Positions 1 through 13,057 of a DNA stretch of 64,000 bases are shown here, piece after piece. The position numbers and the translations under genes were made by a program. Positions within the stretch are counted from its first letter, which is position 1, and every line of letters starts with the position of its first letter. Under the pieces are notes generated by a model. That model saw only the letters and a program-made list of their open reading frames with translations. It had not been told where the DNA came from and did no database searches. The DNA is from Quillaja saponaria (Eukaryota > Streptophyta > Magnoliopsida > Fabales > Quillajaceae), in the NCBI GenBank assembly GCA_029379385.1, contig CM055607.1, positions 29,633,235 through 29,697,234 of the forward strand. The letters run 5' to 3'.

Positions 1-2095
1 AGCAGAACAACTGTCGACAATGATTTTATTAATCTAACCACAAAACCGTTTGCTCATACACCACTGAACAAGAACCTCAATGTAGTAAGAAAACAAAAAA
101 GTACACACCTATGTTCTCTGCAAGGCATAAACCAGTTATATGGAACACTTAATATTAACGTGGAAACCATCTCTAAATATTGGGAGAAAAAAAAAAAAAA
201 CTGAATAGGGTATTTGCATAACAGTATTGACGATTAATGCTTGCCAACAAGCATAAATAACAAATGCTGGGTGAATCATGGAACAGTAGATCAGGGTCAA
301 ACCAGAGATTTTAAAAGGATATCAGCAATGTAATCGTCAAATATGGAAAAGGTTAGTCCAACTGAAAATTCCAAAACATCAGAAATGGTTCTACCAGGCA
401 AGGTACTCTACAATTAACTTCAACATGCAGAATCTACTTTAGCCTCCAAAGCACAAATATCATGTACGAAAAGGCCATTAACCAAGATAGTTATTATATA
501 AAAGGAAATAGTCAATGAGAACAATGCATACAAAAAATCAGTAACCTAAGTGCAGTTAATTCAACAGATTACTTACTGTGGCTGACCTATATGCTAATCA
601 AGTTTATAAATCCAATATCTCCATAAATTCTTGCTTGCTATTTATGATGAAATATTTAACCAATAGCCTGCCACATGATACAGCACTCCTATATCCTATA
701 TTTAGTTGTTCCATATATGAACTTTGTCCATATTTACTAATGCTTCATAAATATTTGAATGCATAGACTTTTGCAAATGTAAACAACAACCTCATTTAAC
801 AGTCCAGCGCACTATATAAGATCCACTCACTGAAATGCATTATACTTGGTACTGATATTTGATTTCATTATCTTTTTTATTTGGAATGGATTGAGGCAAA
901 ATAGATACGTAGTATATAGGATATGTTCCAACACATAATTCATTGACGAAGAAGCTTGAAATGTAGCTGAAGTGTTAGACTATCATATCCACATCTAACT
1001 TGAGTCCGTAAGTAACATGTTTTTTGTACACGTCTAGACAAATCCAATCAACAACCTTTTTTTTTCCGACTGCAACGTGTTGGCAGAACCTACATATGAT
1101 ATCTGAACTGGCCGCATCCACATGATAATTTGTGGTTTTCATACAGTCAATTTATTAATCCTGTACATAGTCAACTAAAATTGACTCTATCATTCATCAT
1201 TGAAATTATACCACTGACTTTCATAATTTTAAATTCCAGTCTTGAAGGGTCAATCTGTTACCCTCTTGCTTCTTCCATATTATCATAATGGTTTATAAAC
1301 ATATAGAAAGTAATAACAAAACATGTTAGTATTTGATCATAAGTTTTTTGATGAAGACTTCTTTTGGCATATAAAATACTTGTTTTGGAAGTATTAATTG
1401 TTTCAATGTTTTAGTTGCTTCATTGGACAAGAATTCTTTAGCTTTCTTACAGTGATAACTAACAGTGAAACCACTAAAAGCTCTCCAAATTTTCCTAAAA
1501 TGACAATTAAGGAAGTTCCAATACTAAATGTCCTCATCCTCATTCCTAAGGAAATAAAAAAGTAAACATATTCAACTCATTTTAAGGCAGATAAACAAAA
1601 TAGGAAAAGGAAATAGTAAAAGTACAAAAGAACATATCTAAGGATTACAGAATATACCAGAGATGCCAGCTTGCTTCTGTTACACACATCCGAGATATTA
1701 CTCACAAGATTCCAAGAACCTCAAAGTACAAGCAGTTAAATCCTAATCCAAATCATTGACAGTAAAATTTTGACCTTATTGTCGGCAAGAAAGGCCAGGT
1801 ATCCAGCTATCAAATACATACATTGCAGCGCCACTACTTGCATGAAGAACATGTCTCTCTAAAACCTAAGACCTCCCCCTTTAACAGCTCACTCGTTGTA
1901 CTACATTCTTCCACGTAAACCCAATCTATGTCTTCAACTTCTCCCCAGCTATTGCCTTTCTATTTAAAGTAAAGGCTTCAACTCCAAGACACATTTGCAC
2001 CTACTTGATGTACTCCCCCATCCAATTCCTTCAAGTGACTCTCCTAATTCAGGCTCTAGGTTTGGGGTCTATTTCCTACCATAACTAGAGACACC
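1..2095. other. Intergenic, no gene recognised
   Basis: AT-rich DNA without a recognisable exon on either strand. The short open frames here show no family motif. It could be the upstream flank of the CSLA pseudogene that follows. Confidence 0.5.
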
Positions 2096-2102
2096 GGAGA
2101 CC

Positions 2103-3768
2103 ATGAGAAATCTAGTAATTCAGCAGCCTGAGGTGAGGGTCCCAGAAGATTTCACAAACAGTATGAGCTATGCCTGGCAATCTCTCAGAATCCCTGTGAT
2201 GTTACCACTTTTACAACTAGCAGCTCCACCGTGCTCAGGGATGTCCCTCATGCTGTTTGCTGAAAGAGTTTACATGGCTGCCATAATTCTGTGGGTGAAA
2301 CTGTTGAGGGGGAAAAGATACACCAAGTACAAGTTGGATTCCCTGAAACAGAACCTGGTGATATAATTCAAATCCCAATGTATAATGAGAAAGAGGTATA
2401 CATATACTTTTTCAACCGCAGATATAGTCTTGAGTTGGTTGAACTCGTCAGCACAGTACAGTTATGTCATATGAATTATTACAGCATCAATAAGATGTAA
2501 AATCATTTTTATAAGTAACATAAAGATACAGCCATATCGGAGTAATTTATATTTCTGACCAATTATATTTAATTGCTGTATTGATTAACACAATTGATTA
2601 ACTATGCAGCTTAAAGCAATATCTCACTGAGGTTATCTGTCCTTCAGTATGTAATTCACATGCCATTAATGCATATTTCTTAAATATCTTCCGTAACATT
2701 GACTAACATCTAAACCATTTTTCCTAATGCTGTACACTCAGGATTGTCATTAACTGATACGCTTCACGTATATATTCTCAAATAAACACCATCTTTACAA
2801 AAATAATGATTGGATATAGTCGCACACTGGGTCACCTTCTTTACTGCATTGTTATACCAGCTACTGTTTTAGTTCCGGAAGCAAGTCTGACCAAGCTGAT
2901 TGCGCTATACATCCCAGCAATCATCACAATTTTAAATGCAGTCTGCACCCCAAGGTAACAAACCTCTAACAGCAATATAAAGTTTTTTCTATCATTCGTT
3001 TTGCCATTTTTATTAATTCAGTTGCCAATAAGGTTCTTTCCCGTGGACAGGTCCCCGCATCTAATTGTATTCTGGATATTGTTTGAGAATGTCATGTCAC
3101 TCCATCGAACTAAAGCAGCAATTATAGAACTCCTAGAAACCAACCGTGTCAACGAATGGGTTGTGACAGAGAAGCTAGGGAATCGCATTAAGCAAAAGAA
3201 CAACGCCAAGGCATCAAGAAAACCACGTTCTCAAATTGGAGATAGGTACTTGATGTTTATTGCTACTTTTGCGTACACACAAGTCACTCAAACACCACAC
3301 GGAAATAAAATTGCCACAGAATGCTTTACAGTTACATACAGCACAAAACAGATTAACTATTAAAGATCAAGCCCAAAATTGAGGAAATGACGTAGAACGA
3401 TGTTTTATGTTATATTTTGATTATTCATTTGTAAATTTCGCACAAGATTTCTTTACTACGCAAGTATAAGATCAGGACGAGAAGTAATACAAAGCATGAT
3501 GGATATCACTCCTTTATAACCACTCTGACATGTACTTTGACCTTTCCATTTTATAAACAGGATTCATCCTTTGGAGCTGATAATGGGAATGTTTATGCTG
3601 CACTGCAATCTATGACATGCTATTTGGAAAAAAAATCATTTCTTCATCTATCTCTTGTTGCGGACTGGGGCTTTCTTTATAACGGGATTTGGGTATGTGG
3701 GGACAAAGTTAAACCTTGAAGGCAAGGATAAAGATAACAGTGTGAGAATCAGAGGCATGTGTTTGTAA
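2103..3768 (+). pseudogene. Cellulose synthase-like A (glucomannan 4-beta-mannosyltransferase) pseudogene
   Basis: CSLA enzymes are Golgi membrane glycosyltransferases that build the beta-1,4-mannan backbone. Four exon-like blocks are visible. Block 1 (2103-2395) has the N-terminal membrane segment (MSLMLFAERVYM) and then IQIPMYNEKEVY, but these two lie in different frames. Block 2 (about 2815-2954) encodes VIPATVLVPE and YIPAIITILNAVCTPR. Block 3 (3051-3245) has WILFENVMSLHRTKA and NEWVVTEKLG. Block 4 (3561-3768) has the last membrane segment (FFITGFGYVGT) but carries an in-frame TGA near 3618. The splice junctions AG|GT at 2954/2955, 3050/3051, 3245/3246 and 3560/3561 still join in phase, so this is an unprocessed copy. 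Only about 420 bp separate blocks 1 and 2. The catalytic region of the family (the D residues, the DDSTD region and the Q/RxxRW motif) is absent. The family assignment is strong; loss of function is inferred from the deletion, frameshift and stop. Confidence 0.85.
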
Positions 3769-4600
3769 CACTACTAGTTTACTCCATCTATGAGTATAAA
3801 ACTAATGAGACAGTCAAAACCACCTGCTTGAACTAACATACTTAAATTCACCACACAAATTGAGCAACATAAAATTGGATGTGTAAAAATAATGCATCTG
3901 TTGAAACCTCACCCTTAAAATCAATTAATTGGTAACAAGAGGAGAAGCCCAAGAACTTATATATATTGTGAAGCCCCTGAACCTCGACACCCCCTCACGT
4001 AAAACATGGATATTCAACACGTTTTCAAGGTTAGTTGTTGGGTTTTGACATGATGGGACTGGGTATGAAACCTTGAGAGGCCCATCAATTAGAGTCCAGT
4101 TCTAATCTTATGTTAAAACCTCACTCTTAAAACTAATCAATTGGTAACAAGAGGAGAGGTTCATAGATTTATATGTATTGTGAAGCCCCTGAACCTTAGC
4201 GATATGGGATTACACATCGTGGCTGCAGCAAAGTCATCTTACCATCTTGCTCAATGCATATGTATATTCTCACGAGACAATTAGCAATACCCAACCCATC
4301 TAAAAAAGAGCCAACAAGTAAAGAAAAAAAAAACAAAACAAAACAAAAAGGGCCTTGCCTTTTCTCCTAATTTTTTTCATGAAATAAAAACTAAGGATCA
4401 ACACTCAACAGTAATTAGGATGACATCTGCAAACAATCTGGTCTAATGGCAGCTCTTCCTCTTTTAGAAAAGTAAAATTATATGTGTAAAACCCACACCG
4501 TGCAACTATATTAGTAAGAAAAAAATAAAACAAAAGATTGGTCAGTGGGATGCACAAAATTCAAGGATACTCTCGCTTCCACTTTGACTCACTGACTATA
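3769..4600. repeat. LTR-type repeat pair and unassigned intergenic DNA
   Basis: A roughly 88-bp unit occurs twice, at 3899-3988 and 4111-4199. Each copy starts TGTT(G/A)AAACCTCAC, contains ATTGGTAACAAGAGGAGA and reaches GTGAAGCCCCTGAACCT. A related copy lies at 20437-20520. The bases just before the second copy (CTAATCTTA) resemble a decayed minus-strand primer-binding site. I read the pair as LTR ends of a small minus-strand retroelement remnant. Outer boundaries are not clear and no coding sequence is present. Confidence 0.5.
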
Positions 4601-4920
4601 ACTTGGTTTAATAATGTTGTAACTTTTTTAGAGGTGTTATACTCTTCTCGCTTTCTTAAAACTGTTTTTAAAAAGCAACAACAATAATATTTGGTGAAAT
4701 AATATAAAAACTACTCTCAATAAATAGAAACTACAAAATTAAGTCTGGTTTGATAATGTTGTGGCTTTTCTAAGTTAAGGTCATATCAAACTTTCAAATT
4801 TATTAAAGCAACAACCAACTTTTGAAAGCCCAGAAAAGAACACCCCATTTTTTTATCAAACATAAAAAAAATTAACTTATTTTCTTCATAAGCATAAGCA
4901 CCATCTAAAAGAACGTATTA
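4601..4920. repeat. Tourist-like MITE fragments (two partial copies)
   Basis: The sequence at 4606 (ACTTGGTTTAATAATGTTG) and again at 4741 (GTCTGGTTTGATAATGTTG) matches the left end of the MITE family seen intact at 23625-24066. The second piece runs into the family's right-hand motif, ending in CATAAGCACCATCTAAAAGA. Both are incomplete, and no target duplication could be paired. Confidence 0.55.
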
Positions 4921-5400
4921 TCTTTCGAGAAGATATTCTATAAGGTAAATCCTTATCTTTCTTCAAAAAAAATAAGGGCCTAAGAAGTAAAATGTACTTG
5001 AGAAAGTAAAAGATGCGTTTGAAACCCAAAAATAAGGAAGGCAATGAACTAGATATTTAATAGCAAACCAAGACGGGGATATGGAGTATAGAGAAATACA
5101 GAGAGGAGATAAATACAAAGAGAGAAAAGGGCAAGTAGATACTTCACCAGGGAAAAACATTCAATAACTTAATGATCAACTTACAATAAGACATCGTAAA
5201 AGCCTTTATATAGGTACACCCTAATAACTCTAATAACACTGAGACTCAAAACTCTAACTATTGGATGAAAATACTTAAGATATAGGGGTATTTGGTTATT
5301 TACCCTCTTTATTTATATATAACTGCCAAATAGGTTATAATTGTTTGTTAATACAAGATATATTCTCTTAAATTCAACTTGGTATCAAAGTCGATTATAT
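4921..5400. repeat. Probable LTR remnant with degenerate primer site
   Basis: TTGGTATCAAAGTCGATTA near 5381 resembles a plus-strand tRNA-Met primer-binding site (consensus TGGTATCAGAGC). It follows a stretch with LTR-like features around 5170-5380. The adjacent pol remnant lies on the opposite strand, so this may be a different, nested element. Limits are uncertain. Confidence 0.35.
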
Positions 5401-7756
5401 CCAATCTCCCTGGCTATCATAATTCAACTCCAAGGATGATATCCAGTCCTCCTGACCTCTATAAGTTAACTATTCTTCATTGTAGCTCTCCTCCTGAAGA
5501 GATGACGAAGGAAAATAAGCATCAACTCGAAGAGTGACATCCATCCTGGCAAAAATCTTCCTAATAGGTGGGTGGTATCACTTATATTCCTTTTGAGTTG
5601 CAGAATACCCAATAAAAGTGTATTTAAGAACTCTTGGATCAAGTTAACTGACATACTTTTTATGCTCATGCACAAAGCAAACACACCCTAAGACCATATG
5701 AAGAACAATAGAGTAACAATTATCGAGAAAAGGATCCAAATGAGTTTTAAAATCAATAGCTCATAATGGCATGTGATTAATAAGATAAGCATCTCAGAAA
5801 ACTACATCACCCAATAAATTGTTGGAACATTCATAGCAAACACCAACGACCTTACTATCTCCAAAATATTTCTATTTTGATGTACCATTGTTAATATTAG
5901 TTTGATGAATTATCCCATGATCACAAAGATAATTCTGAAATAATCCATTAGATACTTAGTACCGTTATCACTTCTTAAAACTTTAACTTTAGCATCAATC
6001 TGATTGCAAATCATTTTGTGAAATATCTCAAAGAAATTAAACACTTCATTTTTTGCATGCATCAACTACACCTAGGTAGTTAGACTATGGCAATCGATGA
6101 AGGTAACAAACTTCCTATACACAGATAACAAGACAACCCGACTAGAATCCCAAACATCATAATTAATAAGCACAAATGATGAAGTAGTTTTACTATACAT
6201 GTGAGCGTAAGAGTAGCTTGTGTGTTTTGCAAAATCACAAGCATCATAAGTCAAATTGTTCAGAGTATACTACTTGAGTAAATTAGGCAACATATTTCCT
6301 AAAACCAAAAAAATGGTGTCCAAAGCAACAAAGCCACTGAACCAACTCTTGCTCAGAAGAAATGGTAGAACTACTTGGAAGAGCCTAAACAAAAGTACCA
6401 GCTTCAAACAAGATTTATGACCATATTCCAACAAATAAACCCATCATGCTCTCTACGATAGCCAATTGTTTTTCTACTTCCCATTTCCAAAAAAATATAA
6501 TAGGATGAATAAAAATCGATCTACAAAGTCATAGTACTGATAGATAAAAGTTTCATAAAAAAATTTAGGACATGAAGTACAGAGAATAAGGTTAAGAAAG
6601 AAGTAAAACGAATGGAACCTTTCCCTGAAATGGATGACAAGGAGCCATTGGCTACTCGAACCTTTTCTTTACTTGAGCACGGAAAATAGGAAGAAAAACT
6701 ACTAGAGGTACTGTCATATGGTCTGAAGCACCGAAGCCTATAATCAAGGGCTTGGATTCGACAATGGAATGTGTACTGACAGCAGAGCAAGATGAAGATG
6801 AAGATGTTGTAGGGGAGTGACATTGCAGTCTAGTCAACAAATTCTTAAGGCATTGCAATTATTCTATACTAACAGGAGTAGAGTTTGGTTTTTGGAAAGA
6901 ACTTTGCAGTTTCAAAGAAACGATCCTCATCGTTGCTACGTGTCAACTTACTACCTCATAGTTGCCCACCGTAAAACTCCATGTTATTTCCAATCAACAA
7001 TAAACATCCAAAAAATTGTAGTCTTGTTCTCCAACAAAGGCCCCCAGTAGGCATCCTAAGAACAAAAGTAACCGCTGCAAGTAGTCAATACAAAGAGCAA
7101 AAATGCAACAAAGAACCTCCAAAAATAGCTCCCTCCTAAACAACCTTTTAAGTTCAATCCTTATCACTCGCATTGGTGCCAAAGAGGACCCTAGGAGTGA
7201 AAGAAACCAGCTGAAGTTAGAAGAGTATGCTCATCACACCCAACAACAAGAATCAAGAATTTCACAAGAACTCACATGGCCACAACTAAGTCAACCAACA
7301 AAGAACCCAATCAAGCCCTTTAAATCACCACCCATGGCCTAGAACAACCTGCAAACAACAGCCACAAACAGACCAGCCCCAAAAAATAACAGACCCTAGC
7401 CAAATATCACCCAAAAACGCAAACCGAGACAAAATCATCCAAGACGCTTTCCCCTTTCAAATCAGCCCTAAGGATCAAGTCTACTACTATAATCGAAGCC
7501 AAAAAAGGCCAAGTGGGAGAAATCAACTGGAAAACACAAGAATCAGAGAATTTCATAAAAGGAAAATCTAGGTCAGGAATTGAAAAAAAAAAATGAGAAA
7601 TTTGTACTGAGATGGCAGCAACTCCGGAAGAAACCTTGTGGGTTATGTTTGCCTACCTGAAGTGAGTCAGGATCTGAGTCAAAGTCGCCAGTCAACGGTT
7701 GGCAACAGTGGTGGTGGCAGTTCAGGTTAGGTTTTCTCTTTGTGGCTCTAATACCA
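5400..7756 (-). mobile_element. Decayed Ty1/Copia retrotransposon
   Basis: Reading leftward from 7756, the plus text GTGGCTCTAATACCA (7742-7756) is the complement of a primer-binding site, TGGTATTAGAGCCAC. Next come a protease-region remnant at 6900-6520 (FGASDHMT, then VRVANGSLSSISGKGSI in another frame), an integrase remnant at 6260-5800 (FVTFIDCHS, and in other frames LRSDNG), and the post-integrase region at 5650-5470 (GYSATQKEYK, then YHPPIRKIFARMDVT). Many stops and frameshifts separate these pieces. Reverse transcriptase and RNase H are not present, so the 3' half has been lost. The putative upstream LTR begins at 7757 but I could not find its partner. Confidence 0.75.
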
Positions 7757-8700
7757 TGATCGTTTGTTAGAAAAATTTCTTGTATTAATTCAAATAATTA
7801 CAATCTGTATATACAACTAAGTATTTACATAACCTGTGAACGAACCATGAGCAGTAAGGTGAGGAGTGAGCTCGACGAGCAGCATGGGCTGTGGGCTCAG
7901 AAAGAAGCGATGACACATGTCTAGAGAAGCATGTGGGCTCTCAATGTCGTTGTAAGACGCCAAAAATAAATTGCAATTCATGGTAGAATGGATTCTTATT
8001 TAAGAGTGAGTCAAGGTAATGGCTAAGATGTGAAAATATGGACATTTAAAGCCCATGATTATTGCCATCGTGAAATTAATGCATAAATCATTCATGCACT
8101 TTAGGAAAGCTTTTTTTTTTTTTTTTTTTCTTCCTAAACAATATTACATATGAAAAGAGCAAAAAGGGGATCGAATAGGACAAACTTGCATTTTGTCTCA
8201 GATTCATTCTACAAGTATCTTAGCTATTCTCTACTATCGCAAACCTTAAACTTTCAAAAAATGACCTTTTAGCAAGATGATGTCGTATGACTTTAAATAA
8301 ACTGCTTTGTTAATTTGATATGTTTCTTTTTCTCGTTTGAGAGGAAACAGGTGGATAGAACACCTTATTACATATTACGTCAAGCAAATTTTCAACACGT
8401 GAAGCACACCATTATCGCCATCAGATTTCTTTTTCAAAAAGGAAAAAGAAATGCTCTTAAGCAGAAGCAAGAAATATACAAAAGGCAAGCCGAGAAGATT
8501 ATCCCATCCCAAATGAGATTAGCCAGTAAATAAGCATATCTAAAGATCCATACACTACATTCTGTACAGTCACAACAAAATCACCAAAAGTATAGAAGAT
8601 TGCCAACGAAACTTAGCTTCTTTGTTCCCCTCAAAACCTCTTAAAGGAATCAATGTGTCTTTCAAAGTTTTAGGCCACTCTGAAACTCAGTAAAAGTAGT
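7757..8700. other. Intergenic, repeat-derived
   Basis: Begins with the probable LTR of the preceding Copia remnant, then a run of about 20 T near 8110. The block at 8155-8275 recurs in direct orientation at 9605-9745, sharing CATTCTACAA and flanking text. No gene was recognised. Confidence 0.4.
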
Positions 8701-8835
8701 GAGCTAAGAGCACAAGACACAGACATCGAGAAACAAAACCTTATTGGGTATCCGCACCTGCAACAAATTATTGGTGTTGACCCTATAAAGAACAACAGGC
8801 CAAACAAAAGCCTTAGCTTGATAGAAACTTGGCTT
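8700..8835 (-). mobile_element. LINE fragment, zinc-binding reverse-transcriptase region
   Basis: The minus-strand translation gives KAFVWPVVLYRVNTNNLLQ followed by FLDVCVLC. This is the zf-RVT region of plant L1-type LINEs, whose usual text is close to FAWLVVHKRVNTNDLLQ and PDWCVLC. Only this short piece is recognisable, without the polymerase core or a 3' tail. It is a dead fragment. Confidence 0.6.
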
Positions 8836-10640
8836 TCCAATTACTATTAGCAAGAGACAAAGCAATAGAGTTAGAGAAATGGACCAAAAAGACATAAAAA
8901 CATTGTTAGAAGCCCTTGGAAATGACCAAGATTCAAGAATGTATAGTAAAACAATTAAGATTAGAAGTATCGTGTCATTAAGATTATGGAATGTGAAGTT
9001 AATAAGAGAGATAAGAAGAGAGAACGAAAATAGAGAGTCAGAAACTAAGAGCACTCATGTATCCCTATCTCTGAATCTATATTTATATGTAAGCATAAGG
9101 TTACAATTACACTCTTACTAAAAATACAAAAATACCTTTATAACCCCAAAGACGGAAGAAATGAAGATTCCAAGATATTGATCACCATCGGTAACATGGA
9201 AAGAAGACACGGGTGCAATGTCAAAACTAGAAAGATGATATGGCTGGGGAACAACTGTAAAAGAAATGGATCATCCCCTACCACAAATCTTCCTAGACCT
9301 AATACCCATCACCAAATTCAAACTTGATTTTCAAAGGAGAAAAGAACGAACACACCTAAGAGATGAAGTTCCAAGGTATGTGAGCATCCCAACCATTTCG
9401 TTTAACGCTAAACTTACTCCTTATAATCTTGTGCAAAGTGAATCAAGTTCGAAGGAAATCTCTTTATCTGTTTTCCTGTAGCGTCAATGTTACTTGAGAC
9501 CAAGTTAACATCATTAAACCACCTCCCATTTTGAGACCATCGCATCACCAAACATCTTGCATCCATCCTACAGATGATTTACTCCGAAGGAACAACGCAT
9601 ACTAGAGGAGCAAGAAGGGGCTCAAATAAGGTCAAACCTGCATTTTCTATTTGTAGATTCATTCTACAATTATCAGTCATTCCATGTTTACCTTTCTCCA
9701 ATCCTTTTATAAAATCTCTCAAACTTCAATAATGACATTTCAACTGTGGTCATAGATACACTTGTCAACTAACCAAAAATCAGTGGGGGGTGACATAATG
9801 CACGAGGTGGCATGGTGGACCAGCTACTGGTAAGTATAGAAATTGATGGCACCTCCCACCCAAAAAATTACCAAGTAATAGTAAGTTCAATGGACACATC
9901 TGAAATACATGACTCAAAAAGTCACATGGAATACAGCAGAGTCAAGGATCCAAAAGAAGACATATTTCTTGTTTTTACTAGCACTTGAATTCATAATACG
10001 CTGAGCCAGTCTCTGAAGCAGTATTTCATGCCTAGTTCATTATATTTAAGAACGAGTCCAAACAAACATTTCATCAAGCTCATCTTAAATAGGAAATAGT
10101 TGGGTTACTAGTACAAATGCTTTTTGTCCGAAGTCCCAATAGGTTATTCAAGTTGTTTTTTTTTTTTATTTTTTTGATAAGAACGTTATTCAAGTTGTTT
10201 AGTCTTTGAATCAGGTAGCGTATTAGTTGAACAACTCTTATCGAGTCAATTCAAGCTGTAGTTTGCTTTATGGCCCTTGCCCTAACTGAAAGCATCTAAG
10301 AAATTTTAGTAGGCACGGGAAGAGACATTACAGAGAACTTAACAATGTCACTATGAAGCATGAGTGAGAGACAATACACCATTCACTTCGAAGTGAAATA
10401 TCTTCTCACTGTAAAATGTTAATAACAATATAGCAACAAAATAAGGATAAGCGGATAATAAAATGCGTAGACTTGAAAAGAAAAAGCAAACACGAACATA
10501 TGTAGATGCATCCATATTTTTGTGCGCGTATGCATCTTACTGTGTATATCAATGCAAACTAAGTGTTAAACAAGTCGGAAAAAAAGTATTAATATAAATG
10601 TATAAGGTAATGGTACCCTCACAACAATATTAACTTGTAA
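8836..10640. other. Intergenic downstream of the histidyl-tRNA synthetase gene
   Basis: Contains the second copy of a direct repeat (9605-9745, partner 8155-8275) and a 26-bp retro-insertion at 10159-10184 (separate entry). Open frames at 8879-9121 and 9266-9481 match no family I know. The last 100-200 bases should hold the 3' untranslated region of the minus-strand synthetase gene. Confidence 0.4.
10143..10200 (-). mobile_element. Minimal 5'-truncated LINE/SINE insertion with 16-bp target duplication
   Basis: GTTATTCAAGTTGTTT is present exactly at 10143-10158 and again at 10185-10200. Between them lie 26 bases: a T run, ATTTTTTTGATAAGAAC. Read on the minus strand this is GTTCTTATCAAAAAAATAAA plus an A tail, like a plant LINE 3' end. 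The same TTTTTTGATA signature ends the larger LINE at 26.5 kb. A long exact target duplication plus an A tail is the mark of target-primed reverse transcription. Confidence 0.7.
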
Positions 10641-13013
10641 TTACTTTAGTTCGTCAAGTTTAACCTCATATTGTTCACCAGTAGAGAGAATTTTGACACC
10701 AACCATACCCCTTTGCCACTCAGATTTCCCTACCAATATCAGCCGTTCAGCATTTATTCGCACTGCTCGTTTGAACACCCTAAAAGAGCATAAGTAGAAT
10801 AGAGTAAGACCACATGAAAAAGATCTAATTCATTGATACAGAACTCGAGAAAAGAGAACATGTATGCATGAATTAGCACCATTTGAGTGGTTTGCTTTCT
10901 AAGACCAAATCAACACTTAGCCCTTTTTCTCTGAGTATGGTAGCAACCATAGCAGCTGCTCCCTGAAGATCAAGATCCAGCGCACATACAATGTTCTCTA
11001 CTTGCATGCCAAGCTCGGGTATTAAACCCTTCTCCTTTAGCAACTGTAACAACCACTCCCATCACCCAGGTGCAAAGAGTGTCAATAAATGAAACAGAAA
11101 AAAGAGTATAAACAAAACAATGAAGTTAAAGTAATAAGTCAGTTCACTGCAAATGTCACCATTGCAAAGAAGGAAAGCTTTCAAGCCACAAATTATCAGG
11201 AGTATGCCTTCTAAGCAGAATAACAAATGAGATAATAGTCCATTGCTTCATATAACTGTATAGCACGTCAAAAAATGTTCTTGGAAATCTCGGGTCGTTT
11301 GTCGCACCATATTTACATAAAAACAAAGTGATTTGAGGTCAATAACTCCTATTTCATTGTTGGGAAAAGAGTGATCTTTACAGAACTATGAGAGTGAAAG
11401 AAGTTATAAGCTATAACCAGCTTGAATATAAATCTTCTTATAATTACTTTACTCCAGCAGTTGCAAACGGTTCCCTCAAGCTTCTTAAATAGGTATATAG
11501 CAGACAACATCTTTAGTTGACCATTGAACACTATTCCCAAATACAAAACGTAAGCAGCTTGAGAGAAGAATAATGACAATGCAAGATAATTCTGACTGAA
11601 ATTTTGGTTTTCTATTTTCTATCCTATATAAACAAACAGATTCATAACTTAAAACCATTTGTTATAGCACAACTAAGCATCGCATTTTTCATTGCTTACA
11701 CTACCACTTCTCCATAACTAAGCCTGTGATAAGTATGCAGAAGCTGGTCTGCCACAAAAGTAGTAGTTAAGACAATGCATTGGCAGATTAATGACAACAT
11801 GTACATATAAACACCTCATATGCCTTTATTGTTTCCTTTAGAGTAGTAAAAACATGAATGTAGAACAGATACTGACTTCCACTATGACTGCATCACCAAA
11901 TCCAAATCCACAAGCAGGAACATCATCAGCACCAAAAGTTGAGAATAATCGATCATATCGGCCACCACCACAAACAGCCCGCAGTTTTCCTTTCCTGTCG
12001 AAACCCTAACAAGAAAATTCAGTCATTTGTGATAGACAAAAAATCACAATCAAGTTATACCATCTGAAAGTGAATAGAATAGTTGCAAGGTCAAAGAATC
12101 GGAGCTATAAAATACAGCATTAGTTCTTATTAGAAAATGCTAAAACTAAGTATCTTATCTTCACCAATAGGTTTTATACATAATTTACAGTCCTCAGCTT
12201 TCATAGTTGCAAATTGTACATGTGGTAAACGGATAATGTTTGTAGACTTCTAGCAAAGAGGACAACAACCTCAAGAATGAACATATAAGAAAAGGGTTCT
12301 AAGGTCATCATTTTGTGCAGATAATAACAAAATATACAGAAAAGGGCAACTCCACAAGCAACAGCTAAGTCAAAAATGTTGTAGGAGTGTTTTATAGTAT
12401 CTATAGTCACTCAACCAATAAAGCTAGTAACTGTAAATGACGACACAAATCTTACCTCAAACACAATACCAGTGTAGTAGGCAAGCCCACGGACAATTGA
12501 TGCATCAAACTGAATCCAATCAGAATAACCAAACTTTTCAGCAAGTGAAAACAGCTGTCTCAGATCAGCAACAGCTTCCCCAGCATCTCCAAGTATCTCT
12601 AAAGAATTTCATAATTAGAATTATTGAATGATTTGATATCAATATCTTCTCAAATAACAAATGGAGCTCGATGCACCAAATTATAATTTTTTCTTAAAAA
12701 TTAACCAAAATCAACTTAGAATAAACTTCTTGGTCCAAAGGCATAAGTTGTACGGAATAGGCTGAAGTCATTTGAACAACTAAATATACTAGCCAAGCAA
12801 TACATTATATAAAATTTACAATTGCTTCTATGTAGTTTAAGGAATATAATGTGACCAAGCTCCAAGAAACAACAGAATGCCAAGTAGCACACCGTAGTTG
12901 CACGAAGCGGGGGCGGGGACGGTAGTTGGAATGGAGAAGCGTCTAAACTTGGAAAATTCAAACTTTAGGAGCGTTTAGGGAGCGTGTCTATAGTAAATAT
13001 TATTATATATACA

Positions 13014-13057
<44 letters not shown>

